A program made the translations under genes and the position numbers. Below the pieces are notes generated by a model. It was not told the DNA's origin, made no database searches, and worked only from the letters and a program-made list of their open reading frames with translations. A DNA stretch of 64,000 nucleotides, taken from contig NZ_RBRE01000057.1 of NCBI RefSeq assembly GCF_003700275.1, positions 1-64,000 of the forward strand, in the 5' to 3' direction. Positions 46,415 through 56,600 of this stretch are shown here, in pieces (position 1 is the first letter of the stretch; every line of letters begins with the position of its first letter). This DNA is from Pseudomonas cichorii (lineage in GTDB: Bacteria > Pseudomonadota > Gammaproteobacteria > Pseudomonadales > Pseudomonadaceae).

Positions 46415-47284
46415 ATGCCCAGAACAACGCCCGTTGCGATTCCGGTATTCAAGCTTTATGGCGAGACGGCGGCCTGGCCGACGCCGGACCTGATCCACTG
46501 CGAATCGATTCCCGAGCGCAGCCAGATGCATGAATGGGAGATCAAGCCTCACCGGCACAGTGATCTGGTGCAATTGCTGTATGTGCAGTCGGGGCAGGCG
46601 GTGCTGAAAGTCGAAGACACGCTCAGTCAGGTCGACACGCCTTCGCTGCAAGTAGTGCCGGCGCTGAGTGTGCACACTTTCAAGTTCTGCGAGGACATTC
46701 AGGGTCACATCCTCAGTCTGGCCAGGCCTCTGGTGGAGCAACTGGAGACGGCTCTGGAGACTTCGCTGCTGAGCAGTGCGCAATGCTATGCCTTGGGCGC
46801 CGACAGTCATTATGTGGACACGCTGTTCAGCGCGATTGCCGCCGAGTACCGACAGCCTTGCTCGGGGCGCGACCTGATGTTGCAGTCATTGATCAATGTA
46901 TTGATGGTCTGGCTCAACCGGCGCAGTAATGAGCAGGCACATCAGGCTGTGCAGGCACCGGATCGCGGGCGCGAGCATTTGCAGGTGTTCATGCACCAAC
47001 TGGAGTCGAGCTTTCGGGAACACTGGCCCATCGAGCAACATGCGCAGAAGATGGGCATCAGCGCCGCGCATCTCAATGCCCTGTGTCGCCGCCTGAGCGA
47101 TCAGTCGGCCTTGCAGATCATCAACCAGCGCTTGCTGCTGGAGGCCAGGCGCAACCTGGTCTACACCACCATGACCATCAATCAGGTGTCCGACAGCCTG
47201 GGGTTTTCCGAGCCCGCGTATTTCTCGCGCTTCTTCAAACGGGCGACGGGGCTGTCTCCGCGGCAGTTTCGTCTCCAGCGCTGA
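46415..47284 (+). CDS. pobR: PobR-type AraC-family activator of pobA
   Basis: 289 residues. N-terminal cupin-like effector domain (MHEWEIKPHRHSDLVQLLYV) and C-terminal AraC HTH pair (EQHAQKMGISAAHLNALCR and INQVSDSLGFSEPAYFSRFF). Position divergent to pobA identifies it as the 4-hydroxybenzoate-responsive activator. Inverted CCAG-N8-CTGG bases near 46370-46385 in the shared spacer might be part of its operator, but this is weak. Confidence 0.9.
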   Translation: MPRTTPVAIPVFKLYGETAAWPTPDLIHCESIPERSQMHEWEIKPHRHSDLVQLLYVQSGQAVLKVEDTLSQVDTPSLQVVPALSVHTFKFCEDIQGHILSLARPLVEQLETALETSLLSSAQCYALGADSHYVDTLFSAIAAEYRQPCSGRDLMLQSLINVLMVWLNRRSNEQAHQAVQAPDRGREHLQVFMHQLESSFREHWPIEQHAQKMGISAAHLNALCRRLSDQSALQIINQRLLLEARRNLVYTTMTINQVSDSLGFSEPAYFSRFFKRATGLSPRQFRLQR

Positions 47285-47286
47285 AA

Positions 47287-47317
47287 CCAACGGGGCGCCT
47301 TGCAGGCGCCCCGTTGG
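47287..47317. terminator. Bidirectional hairpin between pobR and ppnN
   Basis: 13-bp perfect stem CCAACGGGGCGCC / GGCGCCCCGTTGG, 5-nt loop, between convergent stop codons. Little T-tract, so it may serve as a weak terminator or transcript end. Confidence 0.65.
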
Positions 47318-47320
47318 TAC

Positions 47321-48694
47321 TTACGTCACTACCTGATAACACGGCACATAGGCTGCGCCACCGGGCAGCTTCATGCGGTGCTGTTCGACGAAGGCCTGCA
47401 GCAGTTTGTCCAGCGGCTTCATGATCGCCGGGTCGCCATGGATCTGGTAAGGACCATGTTCTTCGATCAGGCGAATGCCCTTGTCCTTCACGTTGCCGGC
47501 CACGATGCCGGAGAACGCCCGACGCAGGTTGGCTGCCAGTTCGTGAGGCGGCACGTCATGGTTCAGTTGCAGTTTTGCCATGTTCTCATGGGTCGGATCG
47601 AAGGGGTGCTGGAAGCTTTCCTCGATCTTGAGCAGCCAGTTGAAGTGGAAGGCATCGTTGCGCTCGCGGCGGAACTGTTTGACGTCCTTCAGGCCGCGGG
47701 TCATCACCCGTGCCACTTCTGCCGGATCGTCGACGATGATCTGGTAGTGTTTCTGTGCGGCTTCGCCCAGGGTGGCACCGACGAAGGCATGCAACTGTTG
47801 CAGGTACGGTTCGGTGTTTTTCGGCCCGGTGAGGATTACCGGGAACGGCACATCCTTGTTGTCCGGATGCATCAGGATGCCGAGCAGGTACAGGAACTCC
47901 TCGGCCGTACCAGCGCCGCCCGGGAAGATGATGATGCCGTGGCCGACCCGTACGAAGGCTTCCAGGCGTTTCTCGATATCCGGCAGGATCACCAGCTCGT
48001 TGACGATGGGGTTTGGCGCTTCGGCGGCGATGATGCCCGGTTCGGTCAGGCCCAGATAGCGGCCGCCATTGATGCGCTGCTTGGCATGGGCAATGGTCGC
48101 GCCTTTCATCGGGCCTTTCATTACGCCGGGGCCGCAGCCGGTGCAGATGTCCAGGCTGCGCAGGCCCAGTTCGTGGCCGACTTTCTTGGTGTATTTGTAT
48201 TCTTCGGTGTTGATCGAATGACCGCCCCAGCACACCACCATCTTCGGCTCGACACCTGCGCGCAGGGTGCGGGCGTTGCGCAGCAGATGGAATACGTAGT
48301 CGGTGATGCCCTGGGAATCACTCAGGTCAATGCGCTGGCTGTCCAGTTCGCTTTCGGTGTAGACGATATCGCGCAGGGCGCTGAACAGCATTTCCCGGGT
48401 GCTGGCGATCATTTCGCCATCGACGAAGGCATCTGCCGGAGCGTTGAGCAGTTCCAGGCGCACGCCGCGATCCTGCTGGTGAATGCGAACCTCGAAATTC
48501 TCGTAGGCTTCAAGGATGGTCTTGGCGTTGTCGACATGCGCGCCAGTGTTGAGAATGGCCAGGGCGCACTGGCGGAAAAGCGTGTAGGTACTGCCTGAGC
48601 CGGCAGCGCTGAGCTGCTGCACTTCACGTTGGGAAAGGGTTTCGAGGCTGCCTTTTGGGCTGACCGAGGCGTTAATCACTTGTCTTGGGATCAT
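47321..48694 (-). CDS. ppnN: Nucleotide 5'-monophosphate nucleosidase (LOG family)
   Basis: About 457 residues, resembling E. coli PpnN/YgdH (454). Hydrolyses purine and pyrimidine nucleoside 5'-monophosphates to the base and ribose 5-phosphate; the E. coli enzyme is stimulated by (p)ppGpp. LOG motif region GRVGHG-IIIFPGGAGTAEEFLYLLG (PGGxGTxxE) and CTGCGPGVMKGPMKGA are visible. The start was placed at MIPRQV; an ATG four codons upstream is also possible. Confidence 0.93.
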   Translation of the reverse strand: MIPRQVINASVSPKGSLETLSQREVQQLSAAGSGSTYTLFRQCALAILNTGAHVDNAKTILEAYENFEVRIHQQDRGVRLELLNAPADAFVDGEMIASTREMLFSALRDIVYTESELDSQRIDLSDSQGITDYVFHLLRNARTLRAGVEPKMVVCWGGHSINTEEYKYTKKVGHELGLRSLDICTGCGPGVMKGPMKGATIAHAKQRINGGRYLGLTEPGIIAAEAPNPIVNELVILPDIEKRLEAFVRVGHGIIIFPGGAGTAEEFLYLLGILMHPDNKDVPFPVILTGPKNTEPYLQQLHAFVGATLGEAAQKHYQIIVDDPAEVARVMTRGLKDVKQFRRERNDAFHFNWLLKIEESFQHPFDPTHENMAKLQLNHDVPPHELAANLRRAFSGIVAGNVKDKGIRLIEEHGPYQIHGDPAIMKPLDKLLQAFVEQHRMKLPGGAAYVPCYQVVT

Positions 48695-49028
48695 TCTATT
48701 TTCCATTAGAGCGATGCAGCCGCAGTTGCATCAGGATGGTGAGCATCGATGACGTTCACGCCTGGCCGTATTCTCTACGGCACGTGGACGGGAAAGCAAA
48801 CACTGTGCACCACAGTCGCTGTATTGAGCATAGTCGCATGCCTGAAACCTTTTGAAATCAACCAATAACGGGCCTTGTGCCATATGGCTGAATTTTGACG
48901 CTATGCAGGCCAGCAGTGAACCTGACCCCTTTCTCAAGGTCTGTTAGCTGATGGACTCACTCGACGGACCACAAGGTCAGGAGCCTCAGGGTCTTAATTT
49001 CTTATTTCAGACAAAGATAATCATTGCC

Positions 49029-49703
49029 ATGTCTCGTCATCTTTCTGCATTGGTTGCTCGTGCACCTGTCCTCTTCAATTCTTCTCGTCGCCTTCTCGGT
49101 GCTGGCCTGCTCGGCAGCGTATTTGCTGTTTTGACCCCTGTGCATGCCCAGGCTGCGGAAAACGATCGCTGGGTCAGCGACCACTTGAGCACCTATGTGC
49201 GCAGTGGCCCTACCGATGGGCATCGTATCGTCGGTACCCTGAAGTCCGGAGAAAAGGTCGATCTGCTCGGCACTCAAGGCAATTACAGCCAGGTGCGCGG
49301 CGAGGGCGGCAGCACTGTCTGGATCCTCAGCAGCGATCTGCAGGAAGTTGCCGGTCCGGCGGAACGGGTGCCGCAATTGACCGAACAGGTCGGGCAGCTC
49401 ACCGGGCAACTGGCGAACATCGACAATACCTGGAAAACCCGTGTGCAGGGCATGCAGGAAACTCTGGATTCGCGCAAGAAACTCATCGATGAACTCGAAG
49501 CCCGCAGCCAGGCACTGAGCACCGAACTGGCCGACACCCAGGCCGAACTGCGTACAACCCAGGCCCGCCTGGGAGACGAGAACAAGCAAGTCATGATGCG
49601 CTACATGGTCTACGGTGGCAGCATTGCCGGTATTGGCCTGCTGGTCGGCCTGATCCTGCCGTCGATGACACGTAGTCGCAAGCGTAACGACGGTTGGGTT
49701 TGA
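49029..49703 (+). CDS. SH3-domain envelope protein (TIGR04211/YgiM-like)
   Basis: 224 residues. Signal peptide (through AQA around residue 40), a bacterial SH3 domain (VSDHLSTYVRSGPTDGHRIV, KVDLLGTQGNYSQVR), a coiled coil of about 90 residues and a C-terminal membrane helix (GSIAGIGLLVGLILPSM) followed by Arg/Lys residues. It would sit in the inner membrane facing the periplasm and may bind peptidoglycan. Start at MSRHLSAL; weak RBS. Confidence 0.87.
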   Translation: MSRHLSALVARAPVLFNSSRRLLGAGLLGSVFAVLTPVHAQAAENDRWVSDHLSTYVRSGPTDGHRIVGTLKSGEKVDLLGTQGNYSQVRGEGGSTVWILSSDLQEVAGPAERVPQLTEQVGQLTGQLANIDNTWKTRVQGMQETLDSRKKLIDELEARSQALSTELADTQAELRTTQARLGDENKQVMMRYMVYGGSIAGIGLLVGLILPSMTRSRKRNDGWV

Positions 49704-50365
49704 GGCCATGGCCAGCATTTTTGCAGCTCTAGCATGGACAGATAATCTGGATATGCTCAGTTGAGCGTGCCTGTTCTTTGACTAACCGTTTGAGTCAGGG
49801 TCGCCTTGCATCCTTACGGCGCGTTACTTTGGTTACGGCCAAAGTAACCAAAGCCACTGCTCCGGGTTCGGCCCCGCCTTGTGGCGGGGTTCCTTTGTTC
49901 CGGCAGTGATCCGGCGGTCGCCACAATCGCCCCCCATGGCCCGGTGCGGATAACTGCCTCCACTCAGCCTTCACCAACGTCGCGATCTGCGGCGCCTGTA
50001 CCACTGAATCCAGAGAGGCCACTACATCCTGGAAATACCGTTTTTCGCGAATGAATTCGCTCCCACGGGGTGGTAATCATCCGCGAAAGAGCGCTATTTA
50101 TTCTCCCTGCTTCTCATTCCGGGCAATCCTGCACATGCTTAAGTGAATGATCGCACTATAGTTTCTTCAGCCCCGGTCGAAAAACTGGAAAGTCTCGCCA
50201 ACTAGGCTGGCAGATAGCGGAAACAATTCCGCGCGTGGAAAAATGTTTAATGGCATCTAGCCATTAGTTATCATGCTCACCCTGAAAGTTGCTTACAAAG
50301 CCCGGAATAAAGCGTTTTCAGGTTTTTAGACGCACATTTTCACCCACTGCAAGACAGGAATCTGG
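49704..50365 (+). other. 660-bp non-coding region with dispersed-repeat sequence
   Basis: No credible gene. Around 49795-49990 is a GC-rich block containing ACTTTGG-ttacgg-CCAAAGT and the nearby CCCCGCC-ttgt-GGCGGGG hairpin; the minus-strand frame reads ALVTLAVTKVTRRK, a string I recall from many spurious Pseudomonas ORFs, so this is probably a multi-copy element. A REP-like palindrome follows at 50046-50064. The last ~250 bp presumably hold the promoter of the response regulator gene. Confidence 0.5.
50046..50064. repeat. REP-like palindrome
   Basis: CGCGAATGAATTCGCTCCC, same core as the copies at 13668, 26071, 11283 and 29834. Confidence 0.6.
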
Positions 50366-51967
50366 ATGCTGGCGTACAACCAAAAGAGCTTTCTTATCGT
50401 CGACGACTTTTCCGATTTCCGCAGCTCGGTAAGATCGATGCTGCGCGAACTGGGCGTCAAGGAAGTGGATACGGCCGACACCGGCGAACAAGCCCTGCGC
50501 ATGTGCTCGCAAAAGCGCTATGACTTCGTCCTGCATGACTTCAACCTGGGTGATGGCCGCAAGAACGGCCAGCAAGTGCTCGAAGACCTGATGGTCGAAA
50601 GACTCCTGAGCTACGAAAGCGTCTTTATCATGGTCACTGCCGAGAACAGCCAGGCCATGGTCATGAGTGCTCTTGAGTGGGAGCCCGATGGCTACCTGAC
50701 CAAGCCCTTCAACCGTGCCGGTCTGGCCCAGCGCCTGGAAAAGCTGGTGCAGCGCAAGACCCTGCTCAAGCCGATCCTGCAAGCGCTCGACCGGCGCAAG
50801 CCCGCCGAGGTGCTGGCGGCCTGCAACACCCTGATCCAGCAGGACCCGCGCTTTGCGCCGTTGTGTCTGCGCTACAAGGCCGATGCCCTGCGCGACCTGA
50901 ATCAGAACGAACCGCTGGAAAGCTTCCTCAAGACCATCCTGGCCGACCGCGCCACGCCCTGGGCGTATGGCGCACTGGGCAACCTGCTGCTCAAGCGTGG
51001 CAAGGTGACCGAAGCCCAGGCGGTTTTCGAGCAGGCCATCAAGGCGTTTCCGACCATGCCCGCGCTGTTCGACGGCCTGGCCGAAGTGCTCGTTGCCCGT
51101 GGCGATGTCAAACGTGCTCAGAGCGTGCTGGAAAATGCCGTGCGCCTGTCACCGCTGGCAGTGCGTCGGCAAAAGCTGCTGGGCAAGCTGGCGCTGGGTA
51201 ACGAAGATTTCGAGAGTGCATCCAAGGCTTATCGCCAGGCGGTTTCCCAGGGCCAGCATTCGCGTTTCAAGGACCCTGAAACCAACCTCGGTCTGGCGCA
51301 CGCGCTGATCAGCAAGGGTGGCGATCAAGGGCTGGATGCGCGTGCCCGCATTGAAATCAACAATGCCCTGGGCGACGTTGCCAAGGAACACGGCGAGGAC
51401 GAAGGCCTGCAGGTGCGTACCCGCTTGATGAAAGCCGCCAGTCTGCAGCATTCGGACCCTGAAGCCGCAGCCAAACTCACCGAGCAGGCCATGACGCGCC
51501 TGGACGGCATGGCACAGTTCCTCAGTGCGGAAGCGGCGCTGGTGGTCGCTACCCAGCTCAAGCAACTGGGCCAGGCAGACGCGGGCGCCGGTGTGCTCAA
51601 GAACTGTGCGGAAATCTACGGCGATGACCCGACTGTCATGAAAAACATCGCCTCCATGACCGATGATCCAGAGATTCTGGGCGCCAACAAGGCCGCCATC
51701 GATCTCAACCTGCAAGGCGTGCGCAGCTACAAGGCCGGCAACCTGAGCGAGGCACAGGATCTGTTCCGTCGCGCCCTGGCCTTGCAGCCCAAGAACATCA
51801 GTATTGCGCTGAACATGGCGCAGTCCTTGCTGCATCCAGGCCAGAACCTGGGCGAAGCCGGGCGTGAAGAATGTCGTGCCAGCCTGAAAATGGTCGGCAA
51901 GATGCCCGATAGCGATCCACGGTACGAGCGTTATCAGAAACTCAAGGAAAGGGCGTTTGGCGCATGA
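50366..51967 (+). CDS. Response regulator with C-terminal TPR repeats
   Basis: 533 residues. An N-terminal receiver domain (acidic pair in VDDFSD, phospho-acceptor D58 in VLHDFNLG, K113 in LTKPFN) is followed by about 380 residues of tetratricopeptide repeats (e.g. AYGALGNLLLKRGKVTEAQA, LNLQGVRSYKAGNLSEAQDL). There is no DNA-binding domain, so output must be through protein contacts. Overlaps the kinase gene by 4 bp and is its obvious partner. Confidence 0.9.
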   Translation: MLAYNQKSFLIVDDFSDFRSSVRSMLRELGVKEVDTADTGEQALRMCSQKRYDFVLHDFNLGDGRKNGQQVLEDLMVERLLSYESVFIMVTAENSQAMVMSALEWEPDGYLTKPFNRAGLAQRLEKLVQRKTLLKPILQALDRRKPAEVLAACNTLIQQDPRFAPLCLRYKADALRDLNQNEPLESFLKTILADRATPWAYGALGNLLLKRGKVTEAQAVFEQAIKAFPTMPALFDGLAEVLVARGDVKRAQSVLENAVRLSPLAVRRQKLLGKLALGNEDFESASKAYRQAVSQGQHSRFKDPETNLGLAHALISKGGDQGLDARARIEINNALGDVAKEHGEDEGLQVRTRLMKAASLQHSDPEAAAKLTEQAMTRLDGMAQFLSAEAALVVATQLKQLGQADAGAGVLKNCAEIYGDDPTVMKNIASMTDDPEILGANKAAIDLNLQGVRSYKAGNLSEAQDLFRRALALQPKNISIALNMAQSLLHPGQNLGEAGREECRASLKMVGKMPDSDPRYERYQKLKERAFGA

Positions 51968-52656
51968 GTGATAAAGAGAACGGACTCGATTTCTCGATGG
52001 TGATCGCTTCCACTGTCCACGACATGAAGAACTCCCTGGCGACCCTGACCCAGGCCCACAGCGAGTGGCTGGCGCAACTGCCCAGCGAGCAGCGCAGTGC
52101 GCCCGAGCATGGCGTCATCGATTACGAGTTCGCCAACCTCAACGGCATGCTGGTGCAGTTGCTCGGAATCTACAAGCTGGGCGTCAACCAGTTGCCTCTG
52201 CGTCCCGACTACCACGAACTGGATGATTTCATCGAGGCGCAACTGGCGCATCATCAGGAAGTGCTGGCCAGTCGTGGCATTACCGCCAACTGTGCAATCG
52301 ATGCCTTGAGCCCGCTGGGCTTTTTCGACCGCGAGCTGATCGGTTCGGTGGTCGCCAATATCATCGTCAACGCCATCCGTTTTGCCCGCGAAGAGATTGT
52401 GATCAGCGCGGGCGAAGAGGACGGGCAGTTGAAGATCGTCATCAATGACGACGGTCCTGGCTATCCGGCGCACATGATCGAGCATCAGGCCGATTATGTT
52501 CAGGGCATCAACCAGAGCAGCGGCAGCACCGGTCTTGGCCTTTACTTCGCCGCGCATATCGCTCGCCTGCATGAGCGTAATGGTGTGCCCGGACGTATCG
52601 AGATTGCCAATGGCGGTCTGCTGGGCGGCGCCAGGTTCAGTCTGTTCCTGCCGTGA
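51964..52656 (+). CDS. Sensorless histidine kinase
   Basis: 230 residues. H-box STVHDMKNSLATL (H19) at the very N-terminus and a GHKL ATPase domain with N-box NIIVNAIRFA, G1 NDDGPGYP and G2 GSTGLGLYFAA. No membrane helix, PAS or other sensor domain, so it is cytosolic and needs an external input. ATGA overlap with the REC-TPR gene. Either phosphorylates that receiver or works as its phosphatase. Confidence 0.9.
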   Translation: MSDKENGLDFSMVIASTVHDMKNSLATLTQAHSEWLAQLPSEQRSAPEHGVIDYEFANLNGMLVQLLGIYKLGVNQLPLRPDYHELDDFIEAQLAHHQEVLASRGITANCAIDALSPLGFFDRELIGSVVANIIVNAIRFAREEIVISAGEEDGQLKIVINDDGPGYPAHMIEHQADYVQGINQSSGSTGLGLYFAAHIARLHERNGVPGRIEIANGGLLGGARFSLFLP

Positions 52657-52781
52657 ATGGCGCTGCGTAATGCCTGTGCTTGAGTGAGTAGCAGCCCACG
52701 GGGCGCGCCTTGCGCCTGTCTGGAAGTCGCTGCTATATTTTTGCCGCACTCTGCAGTTTAACTGGCATATGGATAAAATCC

Positions 52782-53558
52782 GTGAAGTTGACAGAAAGCA
52801 ATCACTCCGTTTCGGGGCGCAAGTCGGAAGTCAGACTGTTGGTTGTTTCCGATAATCAGCCCCTTTCTGCCGCGTTGATTGAGTGCCTTGAAAGCCTGGC
52901 TGATCCGTTAACGGTCGAACTGGATCTAAGGTATACGTCATATAACAAGACGCCCCAGGGCATGATTGATATTGGCGCGCTCGAGATCAACGTAAAAGAT
53001 GACGCAGTAGTGGACTTCATTATTGGCCATTACGACCTGGTTCTGAGTGTTCACTGCAAGCAGCTGTTTCCCAAGCGGCTGGTCGAAGGCGTGCGCTGCA
53101 TCAACTTTCATCCCGGCTTCAATCCGTTCAATCGTGGCTGGTATCCCCAGGCCTTTTCGATTCTCAACGGGCTGCCTGTGGGTGCAACGATTCACCTCAT
53201 GGACGAAGATATCGACCACGGTCACATCATTGCCCAGAAGCCGGTCACGGTGGGCTCGGGTGAAACTTCGCTCGAGGTCTACAACAAAGTGATCGAGGCC
53301 GAGAAAGAACTCATGCGTGAGTACCTGCCGCGCATCCTGCAAGGTGGCTATGAAGTATTCAAGCCACTGGCGGAAGGCAATTACAACGGGATCAAGGATT
53401 ACAACGAGTTGTGCGAGTTGAACCTGGATGAAGTCGGTTCGTTGCGCGACCATATCAATCTGTTGCGTGCCACCTCGCACGGCAACTTCAAGAATGCCTA
53501 CTTCCACGATGAACTGGGCGAGAAGTATTTTATCCGGGTTGTACTGGATAAAGCCTGA
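52782..53558 (+). CDS. Sugar N-formyltransferase (VioF/QdtF-like)
   Basis: About 258 residues of the formyltransferase fold. Catalytic Asn/His/Asp triad visible as N108 and H110 in [15 protein letters not shown] and D145 in [10 protein letters not shown]. The N-terminus [20 protein letters not shown] resembles VioF, which formylates dTDP-4-amino-4,6-dideoxyglucose using N10-formyl-THF. The VioA-like aminotransferase 4.3 kb away supports this over Met-tRNA formyltransferase (too short, different C-terminus). Start uncertain: GTG at 52782 chosen. Convergent with the glycosyltransferase. Confidence 0.8.
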   Translation: MKLTESNHSVSGRKSEVRLLVVSDNQPLSAALIECLESLADPLTVELDLRYTSYNKTPQGMIDIGALEINVKDDAVVDFIIGHYDLVLSVHCKQLFPKRLVEGVRCINFHPGFNPFNRGWYPQAFSILNGLPVGATIHLMDEDIDHGHIIAQKPVTVGSGETSLEVYNKVIEAEKELMREYLPRILQGGYEVFKPLAEGNYNGIKDYNELCELNLDEVGSLRDHINLLRATSHGNFKNAYFHDELGEKYFIRVVLDKA

Positions 53559-53562
53559 ACAA

Positions 53563-53586
53563 GGCACCCCGTCTATGGGGTGCCTC
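53563..53586. terminator. Hairpin between convergent formyltransferase and glycosyltransferase genes
   Basis: AGGCACCCC / GGGGTGCCT 9-bp stem, 6-nt loop, directly after the formyltransferase stop. No clear T tract. Confidence 0.55.
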
Positions 53587-53603
53587 GACACTCAAGCCAG
53601 GCT

Positions 53604-56600
53604 TTACCAGTTGTTCTGCCAGTCCTGTAGGGACGGCGTATCAAGCATCCAGTTTTCCAGCACTTCACGCTTGAGTTGATCCCCAAGACGCGCGCATTCG
53701 CCCGGTTGGTTGATGTGCGCTTCGATAGCCGCTATCCAGGCCGAGGTTTCATTACTGACTCTGGTCACCGGCAGGTTGCCTTCGATGCACAGCGCATCGC
53801 TGCAGATAACCGGATAACCACAGGCACCAAATTCAAGCAGGGATACCGGGCTTTTGCTCTGGTTGGTCAGGTTCGATTCGGCAGGTACCAGCACCAGGTC
53901 CAGATTCAGGCTGGCGAGCAATTGCGGATACAGACCACCTTCCACCGGTGCACGCAGCTCATGAATATACGGTCTTAACCAGCGTGAGCATGGTCCCATG
54001 ATCACCCATTCGACCTTGTCGGCGAGAGCCTTGATCACGCCGGAGAGCATCAGCAGTTCTGCCTGCTGATCGGCTGTTGCGACCCAGCCCACTCGCGGCT
54101 TGTCGCGGGTTTGTCGCTGGCTTGGCATGTTCAGCCAGATATCCGGCGACAATCGGGTTGCAATCACCTGAATGTTGGCATGTGCACCCTGGATAAGGTC
54201 GGCCAGCGCCCGGGTCGGGACGGTCACGGTGTCCACCAGTTCCAGGGCGCTACGCAATGACGATACCGATTCGACGCCTTCCGGATAGCGGGGCAGATCA
54301 AGGGTGACCCGCGCATTGGTGTGTTCCTTGATCGAGCCGATTGCATCGATCTGCGCCGGGGTTATCGGGCCTTGAAGCACCACGCTGTCCGGGCTCAGTC
54401 GGGCGATTTCCGGCAGCGACAGCGGGCTGTTGCTCAGGATTGCGTCGACAGCCAGATGGCTGCCCAGCAGTTGCAATGGTTGAGTGATGCGGCTGGCGGC
54501 ATGGCTGTCATCCGCTTGCACTAGCACCACGGGCAACGGGCGATGGATCAGCGGGCGCCAGGCCTGTTGCGGGTTGCTTTGGGTGACAAAGCTTGTCGCC
54601 TGCAGGCTCAGGTTGGTGTTGTAGGCCGGGTCCCAGGCCATGTAGTGCAGCCAGCGGTGATGCAGTGCACGACGGGCGAAGTCCATGGCTTCTGGATCGT
54701 TGTCCTGAGGGGCCGAGCGCAGCTTGATGAGGGTATGCGGCGTCCACACCACCAGATGCTGGGCATCGCGAACCCTGAGGCACAGATCGACGTCGTTGAA
54801 GTATTGATGGAACAGATGTTCTTCCAGGCCCTGGATTTCGTCATACAGCGACTTGCGTACCATCAGGCATGCACCGCTGACCGCGCTGTAGTTCTGCTCG
54901 GTGTTCAGGCGTGGCGTAACCGATGCCGACGCGGCTGGTTCGCCGCCAGTAACTGCCTGTGCCGTGCCCTGCAGGCCGACAATGATGCCGGCGTTGGCCA
55001 GGTTGCCGTCTGCGCCAAGGATTTTTGCACCGACGACACCGACTTCGGAGCGCAGGGCATGATTGAGCAGATTGTCCAGCCAGTCCTTGTGCAGGACCTG
55101 GGCATTGTCGGCCAGTAGCAGCAGGTATTCGCCCCGTGCCTGTTGAGCAGCGCTGTTGATCAGTGCCGAGTGGCTCAGCGTTTGCTGATGATGCACGACG
55201 CGGATTTTGTCCGATTGCAGCGAATCGATACCGGCCAGCCATTCCAGGGTTTGCGCTGACTGGCTGTTGTTATCGCTGATCAGAATTTCATAATTCTGAT
55301 AGGTCGTGTTTTCCAGGACGCCTTCTACGCAGGGCAGCAGCGTGTCCAGTCGATCATGCGAGCCGATAATGATGGAGACCAGCGGCTGTTCGGCGTGACC
55401 GTAAGTGATCCGGTAATGTCCCGACTCGGTGGTCTGGATCTGGCTGTCAGCGTAGCCACGAGCGAACAGGTGGCGCTGCAGCGTGCGAATCTCGTCGTGG
55501 TTGTACTGCGGCTGGGCCAGTGGCGCGACCACCAGCGGTTCGGCGACATGGGCAAACTCGGTAAAGCCCGGGTTTTCGATCATGCGCAGGATCAGATCCA
55601 GCTCCATGGCCTGGACATGATCCTGATTGAAGCCACCTACCGACAGGGTTTTCTCTCTGCTGAACAGCCAGTTGCGACTGGTTGCCGAAGGGTTGGCCAA
55701 CAGGTAGTCGAGGCTGAACTCCGGGCGCAGGCCGAGGCTGGCACCGGCCTGGCCATCGAGGGCGACTTCATCGCCGAACACGGCGCAGACCTGCGGTGCC
55801 TCGATCGTTTTCATTGCCGCGCACAGCAGGCCGCTTTGCGTGAAGGTGACGCCGGCGTCTACCAGCAGCCACCAGTCATGTTGATTCTCTGCCATCAGCT
55901 CATTGATGACCATGGCACGGTCCTGGGCGCTGGCGCTCAACCAGGGTAGCTGGGCTTGCAGAGGTGTCTGATTCGACCTGTCGTAATCGGCGAGGATGAA
56001 GACCTTGAGCTTGTCCAGCAATTGCGATTCACCGGCAAGGCTCTGCACGGTGCTCAGCACGCCTTCGGGGTGCTGATTGAAGTCTGACACGACAATCGCG
56101 ATGCTCGGACCGCCGTCATGATCGTGCAGATGCTGTTTGATGAGGCTCTGTTGCGCGGCACTGAGCCTGCGTGTTCCCAGCCAGCTGGCGACCTGCTGGT
56201 TGCGCCGCTGATCTTCCGGGCGCCGGTCGAAATAGGCAACCAGATCCAGTTCCTGGATATTGTCGCGCTGGGACAGCGGGGCGATCTTGACCGTGCGGTT
56301 CTGTTCTTCCGGACGCACCCAGCCAGACTCGCGGGTGAACCGCTGATAGTCGGCACGACGCTGCCTCGGCAGTTCCGGGTTGGTGCGGCAGACTTCACTG
56401 CTCTGCTGATCGGAAACCCTGAAGTACGACAGCGGACGGGCAAGCATCGCCAGGTTGCCCTGACGAAGCAACTTCACATACAGCGCGACGTCCGCCAGTC
56501 CCCAGATGAATATTCCACCCAGCGACATGATTTCCTTGCCGAACACCAGGGCATCTTCGCGACGGAACATCACCGAGCTGGGTTCGCCAATGAAGTTGAT

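Noticed and set aside
49795..50022. 75-codon minus-strand ORF
   Set aside because: Arises from a dispersed repeat; no RBS and typical spurious-ORF composition.
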